Below, piece after piece: positions 18,138 through 27,617 of a stretch of DNA of 64,000 nucleotides. The notes below the pieces were generated by a model. That model ran no database searches, was not told where the DNA came from, and was given only the letters and a program-made list of their open reading frames with translations. The position numbers and the translations under genes are program-made. The first letter of the stretch is position 1; each line of letters opens with the position of its first letter. Origin of the DNA: Alloscardovia sp963543015 (lineage in GTDB: Bacteria > Actinomycetota > Actinomycetes > Actinomycetales > Bifidobacteriaceae); assembly GCA_963543015.1 (NCBI GenBank), contig CAUTYZ010000001.1, positions 197,414 to 261,413 on the forward strand, read 5' to 3'.

Positions 18138-19079
18138 CTACTCCACTTTCGGATTAATGACTGCCTTGGAAATTGCCCCATCTTCTACTCCCCATGCTTT
18201 GAGGATGCGCATATATACGCCCGAGTCGATAAGTTTTTGCAAAGCTTTCTGAATTGCTTGAGCAGTTGCTGTATCGTCTTTATTCACGACGATTCCTTGC
18301 GGAGCGACATCATACGGCTTGCCCAAAAGTTCGAGAGTATCCTTTGTCTGCTTCACCGCATACGCCGATACAGGAGTATCGGAATACATCACGTCCGCGC
18401 GACCAGTAATCACTGCTGTCGTCGCCTCGGTTTGTGCTTCATACACCTGCAAGGCAATTGCATCCTTACCTTTATTCGTGCATGCAGTCGAGGCTTCTTC
18501 CAAAGCGGTTTCTTCAGCCGTGCCTACTTGCACTGAAGCGCGAACTCCACACAAATTATCAGGGTCAACTTTCTTCGGATTGCCCTTGCGCACGACGTAG
18601 CTCATACCGGATTCATAATGTTCGACAAAAGTTACTGTCTTTTCGCGCTCTGCCGTAATGGTAAAGCCCGAAACTCCCACATCAAATTTGCTTCCCACAG
18701 CAGGGATAATCGTACTGAAACTTGAATTAACAATGCGCGTTTCCAGCCCTAAGACTTTCGCGATTGCCTTAATAATGTCGATTTCGTATCCAATGACGGT
18801 AACGTTATCTTCACCCGTAAATTCTGCCGGAGCCCACGTCGCATTACTTCCTACAGTGAGAACTCCATCCTGCGCTACATCGCGCGAGACGAGGGCTGCC
18901 AATTCCTTATCCGTAGACACGTCACTGAGATCAACATTTGCCTGAGCATCGTCAAGCCCATCGCTTGTACCACATGCCGATAGCATGGCACATGATACAC
19001 ACAATGACATGCTGGCGATGAGAGCGGCAGCTGTGCGCATGAGTGAATGTGTTCGATACAATACTGCCGTTTTTCTCAT
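18138..19079 (-). CDS. Amino-acid-binding lipoprotein of ABC transporter
   Basis: SBP family 3 binding protein that captures a polar amino acid outside the cell. The signal peptide ends in a lipobox (LSAC, Cys36), so it should be lipid-anchored. The mature part shows the family pattern VIGYEIDIIKAIAKVLGLE, SKFDVGVSGFTIT and AVKQTKDTLELLGKPY. At 313 residues it is of normal size. The AAGGAG site directly abuts the chosen ATG, an unusually short distance; an ATG at residue 14 would also leave a good signal peptide. It is the first gene of the importer; the exact amino acid is unknown. Confidence 0.92.
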   Translation of the reverse strand: MRKTAVLYRTHSLMRTAAALIASMSLCVSCAMLSACGTSDGLDDAQANVDLSDVSTDKELAALVSRDVAQDGVLTVGSNATWAPAEFTGEDNVTVIGYEIDIIKAIAKVLGLETRIVNSSFSTIIPAVGSKFDVGVSGFTITAEREKTVTFVEHYESGMSYVVRKGNPKKVDPDNLCGVRASVQVGTAEETALEEASTACTNKGKDAIALQVYEAQTEATTAVITGRADVMYSDTPVSAYAVKQTKDTLELLGKPYDVAPQGIVVNKDDTATAQAIQKALQKLIDSGVYMRILKAWGVEDGAISKAVINPKVE

Positions 19080-19139
19080 CTCCTTATGAGGATATGCTTC
19101 TTCCCTATCCTCGTATAGTGCTGTACATCATAGTGATTA

Positions 19140-19625
19140 CTAGCCTAAATTATGCAAACGCATAGCGCGCTGTGCTTCTCGTTTATCCTGAGCTTCACGC
19201 AATGCCTGACGTTTGTCATACTCATGCTTACCTTTAGCAAGCGCAATTTCAACTTTTGCGCGACCATTCTTAAAATACAAGCTCAATGGAACAATGGTAT
19301 ACCCCTTTGCCTGAGTTCCTCGCACAAATTTCTCTATTTGGACAGCGTGAAGTAACAATTTACGCTTGCGCTTGGGCATGTGGTTTGTCCATGTTCCGTT
19401 CAAATATTCAGGAATATTTGCGCCTTCGAGCCACATTTCACCACGCTTATCAATGGATACGAAGGACTCTGTCAGGCTTGCACGACCTTCTCGAAGGCTT
19501 TTTACTTCTGTACCTGTCAGAACAATTCCCGCTTCGAGAGTATCTTCAATAGTGTAGTCGTGACGAGCACGGCGATTATTTGCGACGACGCCGTTATTCA
19601 TATCTTTGACTTTTTTAGCAGCCAT
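19140..19625 (-). CDS. smpB: SsrA-binding protein
   Basis: Binds tmRNA and brings it to stalled ribosomes in trans-translation. About 161 residues with the family blocks RRARHDYTIEDTLEAGI, LTGTEVKSLREGRASL, HMPKRKRKLLLH and the basic C-terminal tail KHEYDKRQALREAQDKREAQ. The ATG at 19625 is preceded by GGACGG at 9 bases; an ATG three codons earlier (19634) is possible. It follows the CHAP hydrolase gene in the conserved actinobacterial order ftsE-ftsX-hydrolase-smpB. No tmRNA gene was recognised nearby. Confidence 0.96.
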   Translation of the reverse strand: MAAKKVKDMNNGVVANNRRARHDYTIEDTLEAGIVLTGTEVKSLREGRASLTESFVSIDKRGEMWLEGANIPEYLNGTWTNHMPKRKRKLLLHAVQIEKFVRGTQAKGYTIVPLSLYFKNGRAKVEIALAKGKHEYDKRQALREAQDKREAQRAMRLHNLG

Positions 19626-19975
19626 AATCCGCATCCGTCCTTTCTTGCATCATACGTTTTCACGATTCGCTTCGTGTCGTGTCTTTTGTGTCGTGTCTTG
19701 TGTTGTGTCTTGTCGTACCACGCGCTGAGTGCGATCTCTATCCATGTTCCAACACTCGGTGCTGAGCTTAGTGTTTTGCCCCACGTTATAGATCAACGTT
19801 GTAGTCCAGCCTCTTTCATTTCGACACTTACTCACACTTACTCACACGCCAGATTTGTTCCACACTTTTTAATGTTTCCAGTGTACATAAAACGCGCCAC
19901 CTCAGGTGACGCGTTTTATAAGTTCTCTATCCACACGCTTACTTTCATCAATTATCAGCGCGCGTTTTCCTCGCT
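19626..19975. other. Gap between CHAP hydrolase gene and smpB with short repeats
   Basis: A run of imperfect GTGTCTTGT/GTGTCGTGT repeats occupies about 19673-19716, and the terminator hairpin lies at 19887-19919. The size would suit a tmRNA, but neither a tRNA-like end nor an ANDNYALAA-type tag frame was recognised. Confidence 0.5.
19887..19919 (-). terminator. Terminator of the ftsE-ftsX-CHAP operon
   Basis: ATAAAACGCG-CACCT / AGGTG-CGCGTTTTAT form a near-perfect 15-bp stem with one internal mismatch. The T-rich arm lets it work in either direction. It lies 57 bases past the hydrolase stop, so smpB probably uses its own promoter or readthrough. Confidence 0.8.
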
Positions 19976-21379
19976 TTAATAGTGAACGTACTGGTATGCT
20001 CCCACATTACCAATTGTTCGCCAGCCAGCGCGACCGTTGTAGCCGGAACCAGACTCGGAAATCAAAATAGTTCCATTCGAGTTCACGCGCTCAACGACAG
20101 CGACGTGGCCATACGTGCGATCTGCTCCAGCCTGGCCTGGTTGGAAGACAACTACTGCTCCTACGTGTGGGGTGTTATTAACGACATATCCCAAACGACG
20201 TGCAGTATTTGCCCACTGCATACCGTTACCCATGTAAGAACCCACTGGAAGGCCTAATGCAGTACGGCGATTATATGCATACCATGTGCACTGGCTCCAT
20301 GGATATGCTCCACCCAAAACTGCCGTACGACCTGTGCTGTGGCCATAGCAGGATGTAGCAGTAGAACCGCAATTTCCTGGCACAGAGTAGTCACCCGAAT
20401 ACTGAGCCGAGTAGCTTGGAGCTGGAGATGATGCAGCCGACGATCCTGACGAACCCGTGTACTGGGAGGTTGTACGATTCTTACGAGCTGCTGCTGCCTG
20501 AGCTGCTGCCTGAGCTGCAAGCTGGCGGTTGTACTCTTCCACTTGAGCCTGAGCCTGAACGACTGCTGCTGCTTCCTGTGCTTCTGCACTTTGAAGGCTC
20601 GACTGCTGTGCGCTCAATTGCTTCGACTTCTCGTCAGCCTGTGCACGCAAATTGTTCAACGAAGAAACCTTTGCCTGAGCATCATCAGAAGCTTGCTGTG
20701 CTGCAGCAGATTCACTATCAGCCTGCGACTTCAAAGCAGAAATGCGCTGCTCAATTGCAGTCAAACGATCTGCACGATTCTTACCCGTGCTCAATTCTGT
20801 AGCAGAATCCGATGCAGTCTTTGCCTCTACACGGCTTACTGCCGCGTCCGACTGCATGGACTGAATGAAATCAGAGGTGGACTTTGAGCCAGTAACAACG
20901 CTCATAGTCTTTGAAATATTTGATCCATGGAAGCTACTACGAGCAAGAGAAGCGACCTTATCCTTCGCATCGTTATTGCTTGCCTGAGTATTTGCCATCT
21001 GCTGCTCAAGAGTTGTCTTGTCACTTTGAGCTGCGGTCAAGCGATCTGCTGCTTCCTGAGCACGCTGAGCAGCTGCGGAAGCCTCATCCTGTGCTTGAGA
21101 TGCTGCGTCTTCTGCTGCTGGAATCTGATTATTGACCAAGTCATCAAGATCAGTAATCAATCGCGCTAATTGACTGTTTACTCCTGCCAGCTGAGCCTTC
21201 AGACGAGCCTGTGCTTGCTGATGCTGAGCCAAAGTCTGGTAAGGCGTCACTGCATATGCTTCATCCAAAGGCGAAACGTACCATGTAACGATACTTCCCG
21301 AAATGAGGGAAAGCGCCACTGTACTCGCCGCAAGTGTCGCCTTCAGCGACTTGCTCATACGCGCGGTTGTTACCTTCAT
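19976..21379 (-). CDS. Secreted CHAP-domain peptidoglycan hydrolase with coiled coil (FtsEX partner)
   Basis: Likely splits septal peptidoglycan when activated by FtsEX, as PcsB and RipC do. The ATG at 21379 has AAAGGA 6 bases upstream; the longer frame from 21448 lacks one. Residues about 1-40 are a signal peptide, about 45-290 an Ala/Gln/Ser-rich coiled coil, then a Ser/Tyr linker, and the last 110 residues a CHAP domain with the catalytic Cys in YPWSQCTWYAYNRR and His in TYGHVAVVERVN. Position directly behind ftsX supports the functional link. The module order (coiled coil then hydrolase) is that of PcsB/RipC, although those use CHAP and NlpC/P60 respectively. Confidence 0.93.
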   Translation of the reverse strand: MKVTTARMSKSLKATLAASTVALSLISGSIVTWYVSPLDEAYAVTPYQTLAQHQQAQARLKAQLAGVNSQLARLITDLDDLVNNQIPAAEDAASQAQDEASAAAQRAQEAADRLTAAQSDKTTLEQQMANTQASNNDAKDKVASLARSSFHGSNISKTMSVVTGSKSTSDFIQSMQSDAAVSRVEAKTASDSATELSTGKNRADRLTAIEQRISALKSQADSESAAAQQASDDAQAKVSSLNNLRAQADEKSKQLSAQQSSLQSAEAQEAAAVVQAQAQVEEYNRQLAAQAAAQAAAARKNRTTSQYTGSSGSSAASSPAPSYSAQYSGDYSVPGNCGSTATSCYGHSTGRTAVLGGAYPWSQCTWYAYNRRTALGLPVGSYMGNGMQWANTARRLGYVVNNTPHVGAVVVFQPGQAGADRTYGHVAVVERVNSNGTILISESGSGYNGRAGWRTIGNVGAYQYVHY

Positions 21380-21451
21380 AAGAATTCCTTTTTCTTCTCG
21401 GACTTTCACCGTTCTATCAACTTTATTATATGAATTCAAGCGGGTCAATGA

Positions 21452-22375
21452 TTATGCGTGCAGATACTTTCTCAGAGAAACCGACGAAGCGATAACGGAA
21501 AGTATGGTAGCCCCCAGCAAAATCCATGGAGCAATCCACAGTACGCTTGTCATATCAATGAAGGACATCCACGTGACGGATTTCGCCAACCAATCTGTGA
21601 CGAATACCTTCACGATTCCCATAAGCGCACCAATTGCAAGAAGCGAACCGAGCACGGATGCAAATACACCTTCCAGAACGAATGGCAGACGAATAGTCCA
21701 ATTCGATGCACCCACATAGCGCATAATTTCTGTTTCTTTACGCCTACTTGCAGCACTCATACGAATAGTTGTACCTGTCAAAAGAACAGCCACGATAATC
21801 ATGACAGCAGCAAGAGCTCCTGCGACGACCGTTCCACGGTTCAATACTGCAAAGACTGGCTCAAAGATTTCACGCTGATCTTCGACCTGCTCAACGCCCT
21901 TAGTTCCGCTCAAAACTTCCGATACGAGCTGATAACGATTCGCATCCTTGAGCTTCAAACGAAGTGATGCCTGCATATCAGCAGCTGTCAAAGTACGGCC
22001 TTCGTAAATGCCACCAGGATACTGCTTGACGAAAGTATTGTTAAAGAAGTCTTCCTTGCTGACATAGGTGATATGAGAGACAACAGATCCGAGCTGATCT
22101 TGGATCTTCGACTCAATATCGGACACTTCACCATCAGTTGGAGAAACACCCGATGCGCAATTTGCCGACGTACTTGTACCATCTGGGCACAGCCATACGA
22201 CTACTTCTACCTGATCGTACCAATCACTTTTTGCCTGCTGTACCTGAGTCTGCATCAAAGCTGCAGAGCCGATAAAGAGGAACGAAATAAACGTGACGAG
22301 AGTTACCGAAATAACCATCGCGCCGTTACGCTTAAAATTCGACCATGCCTGAGAGAGGATGAAACGCAAACGCAT
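21452..22375 (-). CDS. ftsX: Cell division ABC permease FtsX
   Basis: Membrane subunit of FtsEX, which transmits ATP hydrolysis to a cell-wall hydrolase at the septum. It begins MRLRFILSQAWSNFKRNGAM, with a first helix, a large extracellular loop of about 120 residues (the hydrolase-binding part) and three C-terminal helices with RRKETEIMRYVGASNW between, a typical FtsX signature. The ATG at 22375 is preferred because AAGGA lies 11 bases upstream; an ATG at 22387 would overlap the ribosome site. The start follows the ftsE stop at once. Confidence 0.95.
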   Translation of the reverse strand: MRLRFILSQAWSNFKRNGAMVISVTLVTFISFLFIGSAALMQTQVQQAKSDWYDQVEVVVWLCPDGTSTSANCASGVSPTDGEVSDIESKIQDQLGSVVSHITYVSKEDFFNNTFVKQYPGGIYEGRTLTAADMQASLRLKLKDANRYQLVSEVLSGTKGVEQVEDQREIFEPVFAVLNRGTVVAGALAAVMIIVAVLLTGTTIRMSAASRRKETEIMRYVGASNWTIRLPFVLEGVFASVLGSLLAIGALMGIVKVFVTDWLAKSVTWMSFIDMTSVLWIAPWILLGATILSVIASSVSLRKYLHA

Positions 22376-22376
22376 A

Positions 22377-23747
22377 TTATTCACCATCCTTTACAGAAGA
22401 CTGTTCAGAAGAATTATCTGTCGCATTTTCAACGGAATCCTGATCCGCTGTCTCAGTTGTCGTATCGCGAATGAGGAACGCTGGCGGAGTTGGTGGCGCT
22501 GGCGGCGTAGGAGGAGCTGGAATTTCAGACATCTGAGCTTCTACCGATTCCATCAATTTTTCTTCGTTATCAAGCACTTCAGAAATTTCTGAGCGCGATT
22601 GCGTCGAAGAAGCGCTGTCATCGGTACCGTCAAAAGTATTGTCTGGTTCTGCATTATCCGATTCTTGATCTGTGCTGACAGCCTGAAGACCTGCTCCCCA
22701 TGTCAAAGTTTCCTCTGCTGGAGCAAATGCTTCTCCGTAACGACCTGTACGACCCTTATGCACATTGCGAGCCAAACGAGCAACGCCTTCTTCTGGCTCA
22801 TCGTCGGCAGGTGCCGAACCAATGGAAGTGTCAGCAGAAGTATCAGCGTTAGCAGCGGTAGAAGTGGTAGAAGCGGTAGAAGCAGTTGGTGGCATGAACT
22901 TAGCCATATCCACAGACTCTTCGGTTACAGTTTCGCTATCCTCGAGCTCATCGAGACCCAAATCAGAAGCTGGGATAACCGTATTAACCTCACGTGCAGC
23001 ACGAACAGCCTGCTCAAGTCGTGACTTATTCGTCGCTTCTTCATCTGGGAAATACAATGCTGAATCGTACATACCGTTTTCTTCATCGCGCACAATATGT
23101 CCGTTATGCAGCTCGACTACACGCTTACGCATCGAGTTTACGATTTCCTCGTTATGCGTTGCCATGACGATCGTCGTACCCGTACGATTAATTGCTTCCA
23201 AAACTTCCATAATTCCGACAGAAGTCGTTGGATCCAAATTACCTGTAGGCTCATCAGCAAGAATAATTGCCGGATGATTTGCATACGCGCGCGCAATTGC
23301 TACACGCTGTGCTTCACCACCCGACAGCTCATGAGGCATACGCTTTTCTTTGCCTGTCAGACCAACTGCTTCAAGCACTTGAGGCACGATGGACTTAATT
23401 GTCGATCGCTTTGTACCGATAACTTCCAATGCGAAAGCAACGTTTTCCCATACAGTCATATTTTCCAGAAGCTTGTAATCCTGGAAGACAAAACCAATTC
23501 CGCGGCGATAGTGAGGAATATGGCGATGTGAGATGCGACGTAAATCATTTCCAGCGACGCTGATTTTTCCTGTGCTGATTTCTTCTTCACGAAGAAGCAA
23601 GCTCAGCAAAGTCGACTTTCCGGCGCCACTAGCACCTACCAAGAAGACGAAATCTCCACGATTAATATGAAGATTTACCTCTTCCAGAGCAGGCCTCGAC
23701 GAATGGTCATACACCTTGCTGACATTTTCAAGATCGATAAGAGCCAT
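22377..23747 (-). CDS. ftsE: Cell division ABC ATPase FtsE with long C-terminal extension
   Basis: ATPase of FtsEX. The first 225 residues are a complete FtsE: Walker A GASGAGKST, signature LSGGEAQRVAIARAYA, Walker B IILADEPTGNLDP and H-loop MATHNEE. The ATG at 23747 (MALIDLENVSKVYD) has GGGGAGA upstream. A further 230 residues follow that ordinary FtsE (about 220-230 residues) lacks: acidic, Ser/Thr/Glu-rich and probably disordered, with a proline-rich stretch PAPPTPPAPPTPPAF near residue 415. It may bind divisome proteins; that is inference. Confidence 0.95.
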   Translation of the reverse strand: MALIDLENVSKVYDHSSRPALEEVNLHINRGDFVFLVGASGAGKSTLLSLLLREEEISTGKISVAGNDLRRISHRHIPHYRRGIGFVFQDYKLLENMTVWENVAFALEVIGTKRSTIKSIVPQVLEAVGLTGKEKRMPHELSGGEAQRVAIARAYANHPAIILADEPTGNLDPTTSVGIMEVLEAINRTGTTIVMATHNEEIVNSMRKRVVELHNGHIVRDEENGMYDSALYFPDEEATNKSRLEQAVRAAREVNTVIPASDLGLDELEDSETVTEESVDMAKFMPPTASTASTTSTAANADTSADTSIGSAPADDEPEEGVARLARNVHKGRTGRYGEAFAPAEETLTWGAGLQAVSTDQESDNAEPDNTFDGTDDSASSTQSRSEISEVLDNEEKLMESVEAQMSEIPAPPTPPAPPTPPAFLIRDTTTETADQDSVENATDNSSEQSSVKDGE

Positions 23748-23902
23748 AATGTCTCCCCTAGTACTCCTCGTGTTCCGCAACGGTCATTGCTGTAAGTCTG
23801 AAGTAACTCTCGCAGTGACCATCGTCATGTCTCATCATTGTCTGTATTGTCATTGCACGCATAGCAGTTTGCTGTTTCTCTTATGCCCTCGTCCGCTTGC
23901 CG

Positions 23903-25033
23903 CTACTCGTCAGCAGCTTCCGCAGCTTCGCGACGTTGCTGATGTCTCCATCGGATACCCGCATCGATAAATGCATCAAGATCTCCATCAAAGACACCTT
24001 GAGTATCAGAAGTTTCGTAGCCTGTACGCAAGTCCTTCACCATTTGATACGGATGAAGAACGTACGAACGCATTTGATCACCCCAGCTTGCCTTAATATC
24101 ACCAGCAAGCTCTTTACGAGTTTTTGCCTCTTCCTCATGCTTCAGCACAAGAAGGCGAGACTGCAAAATACTCATCGCAGCCGCACGATTTTGAATCTGG
24201 CTACGCTCATCCTGCATCGTGATAACAATTCCTGTAGGAATATGTGTCAGGCGAACAGCCGAATACGTGGTATTCACACCTTGACCGCCAGGGCCAGAGG
24301 ACATATATGTGTCGATACGAATATCTGAATCAGGCACTTCGATATGGTCCGTTGCCTCTACGAGTGGAATGACTTCTACTGCTGCAAAACTCGTTTGGCG
24401 CCGACCCTGATTATCAAAAGGCGAAATGCGCACAAGACGATGCGTACCGCCTTCTACCGAAAGTTTTCCGTATGCGTAATCGCCATCAACCTGGAATGTG
24501 GCCGACTTAATTCCTGCTTCTTCCGCGTACGATGTATCAAGAACTTTCACGGTGAAACCAGCACGCTCGGCATAACGCAAATACATACGCATCAGCATTT
24601 GTGCCCAGTCTGCTGCATCCACACCGCCAGCGCCGGAACGAATCGTCACGACAGCAGCGCGATCATCGTATTCGCCATCCATAAGTGTTTGGATTTCCAT
24701 ATCGGACAATGCTTGGCGAGTCTGCGTTAACTCAGCTTTAGCCTCATCCATGGAGTCATCATCGCCCTCTTCGAAGCCTAATTCGTAGAGAGTTTCAATA
24801 TCATCAAGTTTTTGAGCAACTTCTTCCAGTTTGCGCAATTGAGTTTGGCGAGCAGATAACTGCGATGTCACTTTTTGGGCATTATCCGTGTCATCCCACA
24901 AGCTCGGGTCGCTCGCTTCTTTTTCGAGCTGTGCAATTCGGGTACGCAAAGCATCGAGATCTACCGCCTGTACAATAGTCTCGTACTTCGCTCTCGCTTC
25001 GCCAAGGTCCTGTGAGAAGTCATAATCTGCCAC
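23903..25033 (-). CDS. prfB: Peptide chain release factor 2
   Basis: Reads UGA and UAA stop codons and releases the nascent chain. The SPF tripeptide (SPFDNQGRRQTSF) that recognises the stop codon identifies RF2, and GPGGQGVNTTYSAVR carries the catalytic GGQ loop. A GTG at 25033 (VADYDFSQDLGEAR) gives a normal N-terminus of 376 residues; in-frame starts further upstream exist. No CTTTGAC-type programmed frameshift site is present, so the gene does not use the autoregulatory frameshift of E. coli prfB. It lies upstream of ftsE, the usual actinobacterial order. Confidence 0.95.
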   Translation of the reverse strand: MADYDFSQDLGEARAKYETIVQAVDLDALRTRIAQLEKEASDPSLWDDTDNAQKVTSQLSARQTQLRKLEEVAQKLDDIETLYELGFEEGDDDSMDEAKAELTQTRQALSDMEIQTLMDGEYDDRAAVVTIRSGAGGVDAADWAQMLMRMYLRYAERAGFTVKVLDTSYAEEAGIKSATFQVDGDYAYGKLSVEGGTHRLVRISPFDNQGRRQTSFAAVEVIPLVEATDHIEVPDSDIRIDTYMSSGPGGQGVNTTYSAVRLTHIPTGIVITMQDERSQIQNRAAAMSILQSRLLVLKHEEEAKTRKELAGDIKASWGDQMRSYVLHPYQMVKDLRTGYETSDTQGVFDGDLDAFIDAGIRWRHQQRREAAEAADE

Positions 25034-25352
25034 GTTTATCCACACTACACTGTCTTGGCGCACTGCGCTCTTTTTCGCCCTAGACTTAACAACCTATGCA
25101 CAATTGGCTGAATTACTGCACATTTTCATCATATTTGTCTGGAGATGAGGAGGGGGTAGCAATGTTAAGATCAGCCATTCTCATCATCAGTATATAAATT
25201 TATATATTCTTATATAATTATCACTATATTATATAATTTTATATAATTCTATATATTCTTATATAATTAAAATAAACTTATATATTCTTATATAATTCTA
25301 TATAAGTTTATACAACAAGACTGCACTGGATACATCTACGAGGAGGAAAACG
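25034..25352. other. AT-rich divergent region with TATATTCTTATATAATT repeats
   Basis: About 130 bases (25190-25315) are almost pure A/T, in sharp contrast to both flanks. Three exact copies of the 17-mer TATATTCTTATATAATT lie at 25203-25219, 25252-25268 and 25281-25297, with shorter TATATAATT relatives between. It precedes the ATPase gene at 25353 and may hold its promoter, an operator array, a DNA-unwinding element or simply marks acquired DNA. Confidence 0.7.
25203..25297 (+). repeat. Three exact 17-bp AT-only-plus-one-C repeats
   Basis: TATATTCTTATATAATT at 25203, 25252 and 25281 (spacing 49 and 29 bases) immediately upstream of the orphan ATPase gene. Confidence 0.85.
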
Positions 25353-26420
25353 ATGACACAGAATCCTTTTACATTGAGTTTTGGCAAGATTCCTCTCACT
25401 TATATCAACAGGTCCGAAAGCACACAAACAATTCTGAAGCATTTCACTTCACCCCACATTAACGAACAAGTTTACATGATTTCGGGTGTCAGAGGTTCTG
25501 GCAAGACAGTTCTTCTCACAGAAGTCGGAAAAATACTGAAAGAAAACCCTCAATGGATAACCATCGAGCTCAATAGCACACGCGATTTATTAACCGGCCT
25601 TACAAGTAAGTTGTACGAAATTCCTTTTTTGCGACCATTACTCTTGCAAGCAAAAATTGATTTATCAATTTTTGGCATTGGGGTTGAAATTTCGCAAGAT
25701 GCTCGTATTAACGATATCGAAACTGGACTTACTCGAATTTTCGAAATCCTCAAAAAGCATAATAAACGATTACTCATCTCAATTGATGAAGTAACAAATA
25801 GCCCTTACATGCGTGAATTTGCTGCTGCTTTCCAGATTTTCATTCGTCAGGAATATCCGATTTTTCTGTTAATGACAGGTCTATTTGAAAACATTTCTGA
25901 ATTGCAAAATAACAAGAGTCTCACTTCCCTCTATCGCGCTCAGAAGATTTTCCTTTCTCCGCTCAATCTTTCTGCGATTAAAATGCGATACATGGAGCTC
26001 TTACACTTACCGGAAGAAACAGCTCTGGCATACGCACGCTTAACAAAAGGATACCCATACGCTTTCCAGCTCATGGGGTACTTGAAGTGGGAGAATCCAT
26101 CAATATCTCACGACGAGCTTCTAGCTCATTTCGATGAAAATATCCAAGAGTACGTCTACCAAAAAATTTGGGCGGATATGTCTCAAAAGGATCAAACTAT
26201 TCTTCTCACCATAGCTGAAATTGAGCAGGAACGAGGAAGCGAAAAACCAATTGCGATAAAAGACATTCGCGAAAGGGCAGATATTACGCCTGGGTTAATG
26301 AATATATACCGCAACCGATTGAAAGATAAAGAAATCATTGACACATCTACTCGCGGCTATATATCCATAACACTGCCAAGGTTTACAACGTATATACGAG
26401 ACTATTATCTCGATTTGTAA
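25353..26420 (+). CDS. Orphan AAA+ ATPase of the archaeal/STAND-like ATPase class
   Basis: A 355-residue P-loop ATPase: Walker A SGVRGSGKT near 47, Walker B LLISIDEVTN near 135, a TGLFENI sensor-like segment, then a helical lid and a C-terminal winged-helix-like part (IKDIRERADITPGLMNIYRNR). This architecture fits the AAA_16/ATPase_2 (MNS-clade) families, whose members act in defence, signalling or mobile elements, or have no known role. AGGAGG lies 6 bases before the ATG. It is a lone gene, visibly more AT-rich in codon use than its neighbours and next to the AT-rich repeats, so recent acquisition is plausible. Substrate or partner is unknown. Confidence 0.75.
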   Translation: MTQNPFTLSFGKIPLTYINRSESTQTILKHFTSPHINEQVYMISGVRGSGKTVLLTEVGKILKENPQWITIELNSTRDLLTGLTSKLYEIPFLRPLLLQAKIDLSIFGIGVEISQDARINDIETGLTRIFEILKKHNKRLLISIDEVTNSPYMREFAAAFQIFIRQEYPIFLLMTGLFENISELQNNKSLTSLYRAQKIFLSPLNLSAIKMRYMELLHLPEETALAYARLTKGYPYAFQLMGYLKWENPSISHDELLAHFDENIQEYVYQKIWADMSQKDQTILLTIAEIEQERGSEKPIAIKDIRERADITPGLMNIYRNRLKDKEIIDTSTRGYISITLPRFTTYIRDYYLDL

Positions 26421-26593
26421 GCGTTCACGGTAGAATTGACTTCAGAATTGCTCTTGTGATTGTTGACTGCGTCCGCCTCTCACCTCGTACTGACTGACGG
26501 ACTCTCACATCAGTAGCACCAGCGAAAATCATATAAATCACAATGCATCGCAAACTCACATCATTGAGAACGAACGCGCATAAGGAGTACATA

Positions 26594-27592
26594 ATGACAC
26601 AACGCACTGCCTGGGGATGGGGATTAGCATCCCTCGACGAAGCTGGCAATACTCTCGACGTATGGTATCCACAGCTGAGCATGGGTACTGAGGATGACGT
26701 GCCTGCTCCACAATCTCGTGGCACTCATAATTTCGGTTCTGTCGCTACAGACACTGCGGATGCCCGTGGAGTCCGTCGCATTCCAGTTTTCACCGTATCT
26801 CATATCGATGAGCCTATCGAGGATGCTGCTGATGCATACTTGCGTTTGCATCTCATGTCGATGCGTTTAGCTGCTCCAAATACTGTAAATTTGGACGGTA
26901 TTTTTGGCGCACTAAATAACGTCGTGTGGACGAATTACGGACCATTTGCTGTCGAAAATTTTGCATTGCGCAAGCTTGATGTGCTCGCTGACGCGCAGAA
27001 GTCCGGTCACGCAGCTGCTGATATTAATGTGCTGTCTATCGACAAGTTCCCTCGCATGGTGGACTACGTCGTACCAACTGGAGTGCGCATCGGTAATGCT
27101 GACCGCATTCGTTTGGGTGCGCATTTGGCAGAAGGAACCACTGTCATGCACGAAGGTTTCGTGAACTTCAACGCAGGAACCCTCGGCGTCTCGATGGTTG
27201 AGGGTCGCATCTCTCAAGGTGTCGTTGTGGGCGATGGCTCTGACATCGGCGGTGGCGCTTCCATTATGGGTACGTTGAGCGGTGGTGGAAAGCATCGCGT
27301 ATCTATTGGAAAGCATTCGCTGCTCGGAGCTAATGCGGGCATTGGTATTTCTTTGGGCGATAATTGCGTTGTGGAAGCTGGACTCTATGTCACTGCTGGT
27401 ACGAAGATTTCCTTGTACGACAAGGAACGCGCAGCTGCAGGTGTCGCTTTATACGTCGTCAAGGGTGCTGATTTAAGCGGAAAAGACAATGTTTTGTTTA
27501 TCCGCAATTCCGTAACGGGTGCAATTGAAGCGCGCTCTCGTGCAGCTGGAAAGCTCGGCATTGAGTTGAATTCAGACTTGCATAAGAACTAA
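26594..27592 (+). CDS. dapD: 2,3,4,5-tetrahydropyridine-2,6-dicarboxylate N-succinyltransferase
   Basis: Succinylates tetrahydrodipicolinate in the diaminopimelate/lysine pathway, feeding both protein synthesis and peptidoglycan. The 332-residue protein has an N-terminal alpha/beta domain starting AWGWGLASLDEAG and a C-terminal left-handed beta-helix of hexapeptide repeats (about 175-290: VRIGNADRIRLGAHLAEGTT, then NFNAGTLG, ISQGVVVGDGSDIGGGASIM). It is of the long actinobacterial DapD type. The ATG at 26594 has AAGGAG 8 bases upstream, making the earlier ATG at 26543 unlikely. A bidirectional terminator follows. Confidence 0.95.
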   Translation: MTQRTAWGWGLASLDEAGNTLDVWYPQLSMGTEDDVPAPQSRGTHNFGSVATDTADARGVRRIPVFTVSHIDEPIEDAADAYLRLHLMSMRLAAPNTVNLDGIFGALNNVVWTNYGPFAVENFALRKLDVLADAQKSGHAAADINVLSIDKFPRMVDYVVPTGVRIGNADRIRLGAHLAEGTTVMHEGFVNFNAGTLGVSMVEGRISQGVVVGDGSDIGGGASIMGTLSGGGKHRVSIGKHSLLGANAGIGISLGDNCVVEAGLYVTAGTKISLYDKERAAAGVALYVVKGADLSGKDNVLFIRNSVTGAIEARSRAAGKLGIELNSDLHKN

Positions 27593-27617
27593 AATTCTTA
27601 TATATAACCTATAGAGA

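Noticed and set aside
19626..19975. Possible tmRNA gene beside smpB
   Set aside because: The gap has about the right size, but no tRNA-like acceptor end or peptide-tag frame was recognised, and much of it is simple GTGTC repeats and a protein-operon terminator.
23903..25033. Programmed frameshift in prfB
   Set aside because: The whole protein is in one frame and no CTTTGAC site is present.
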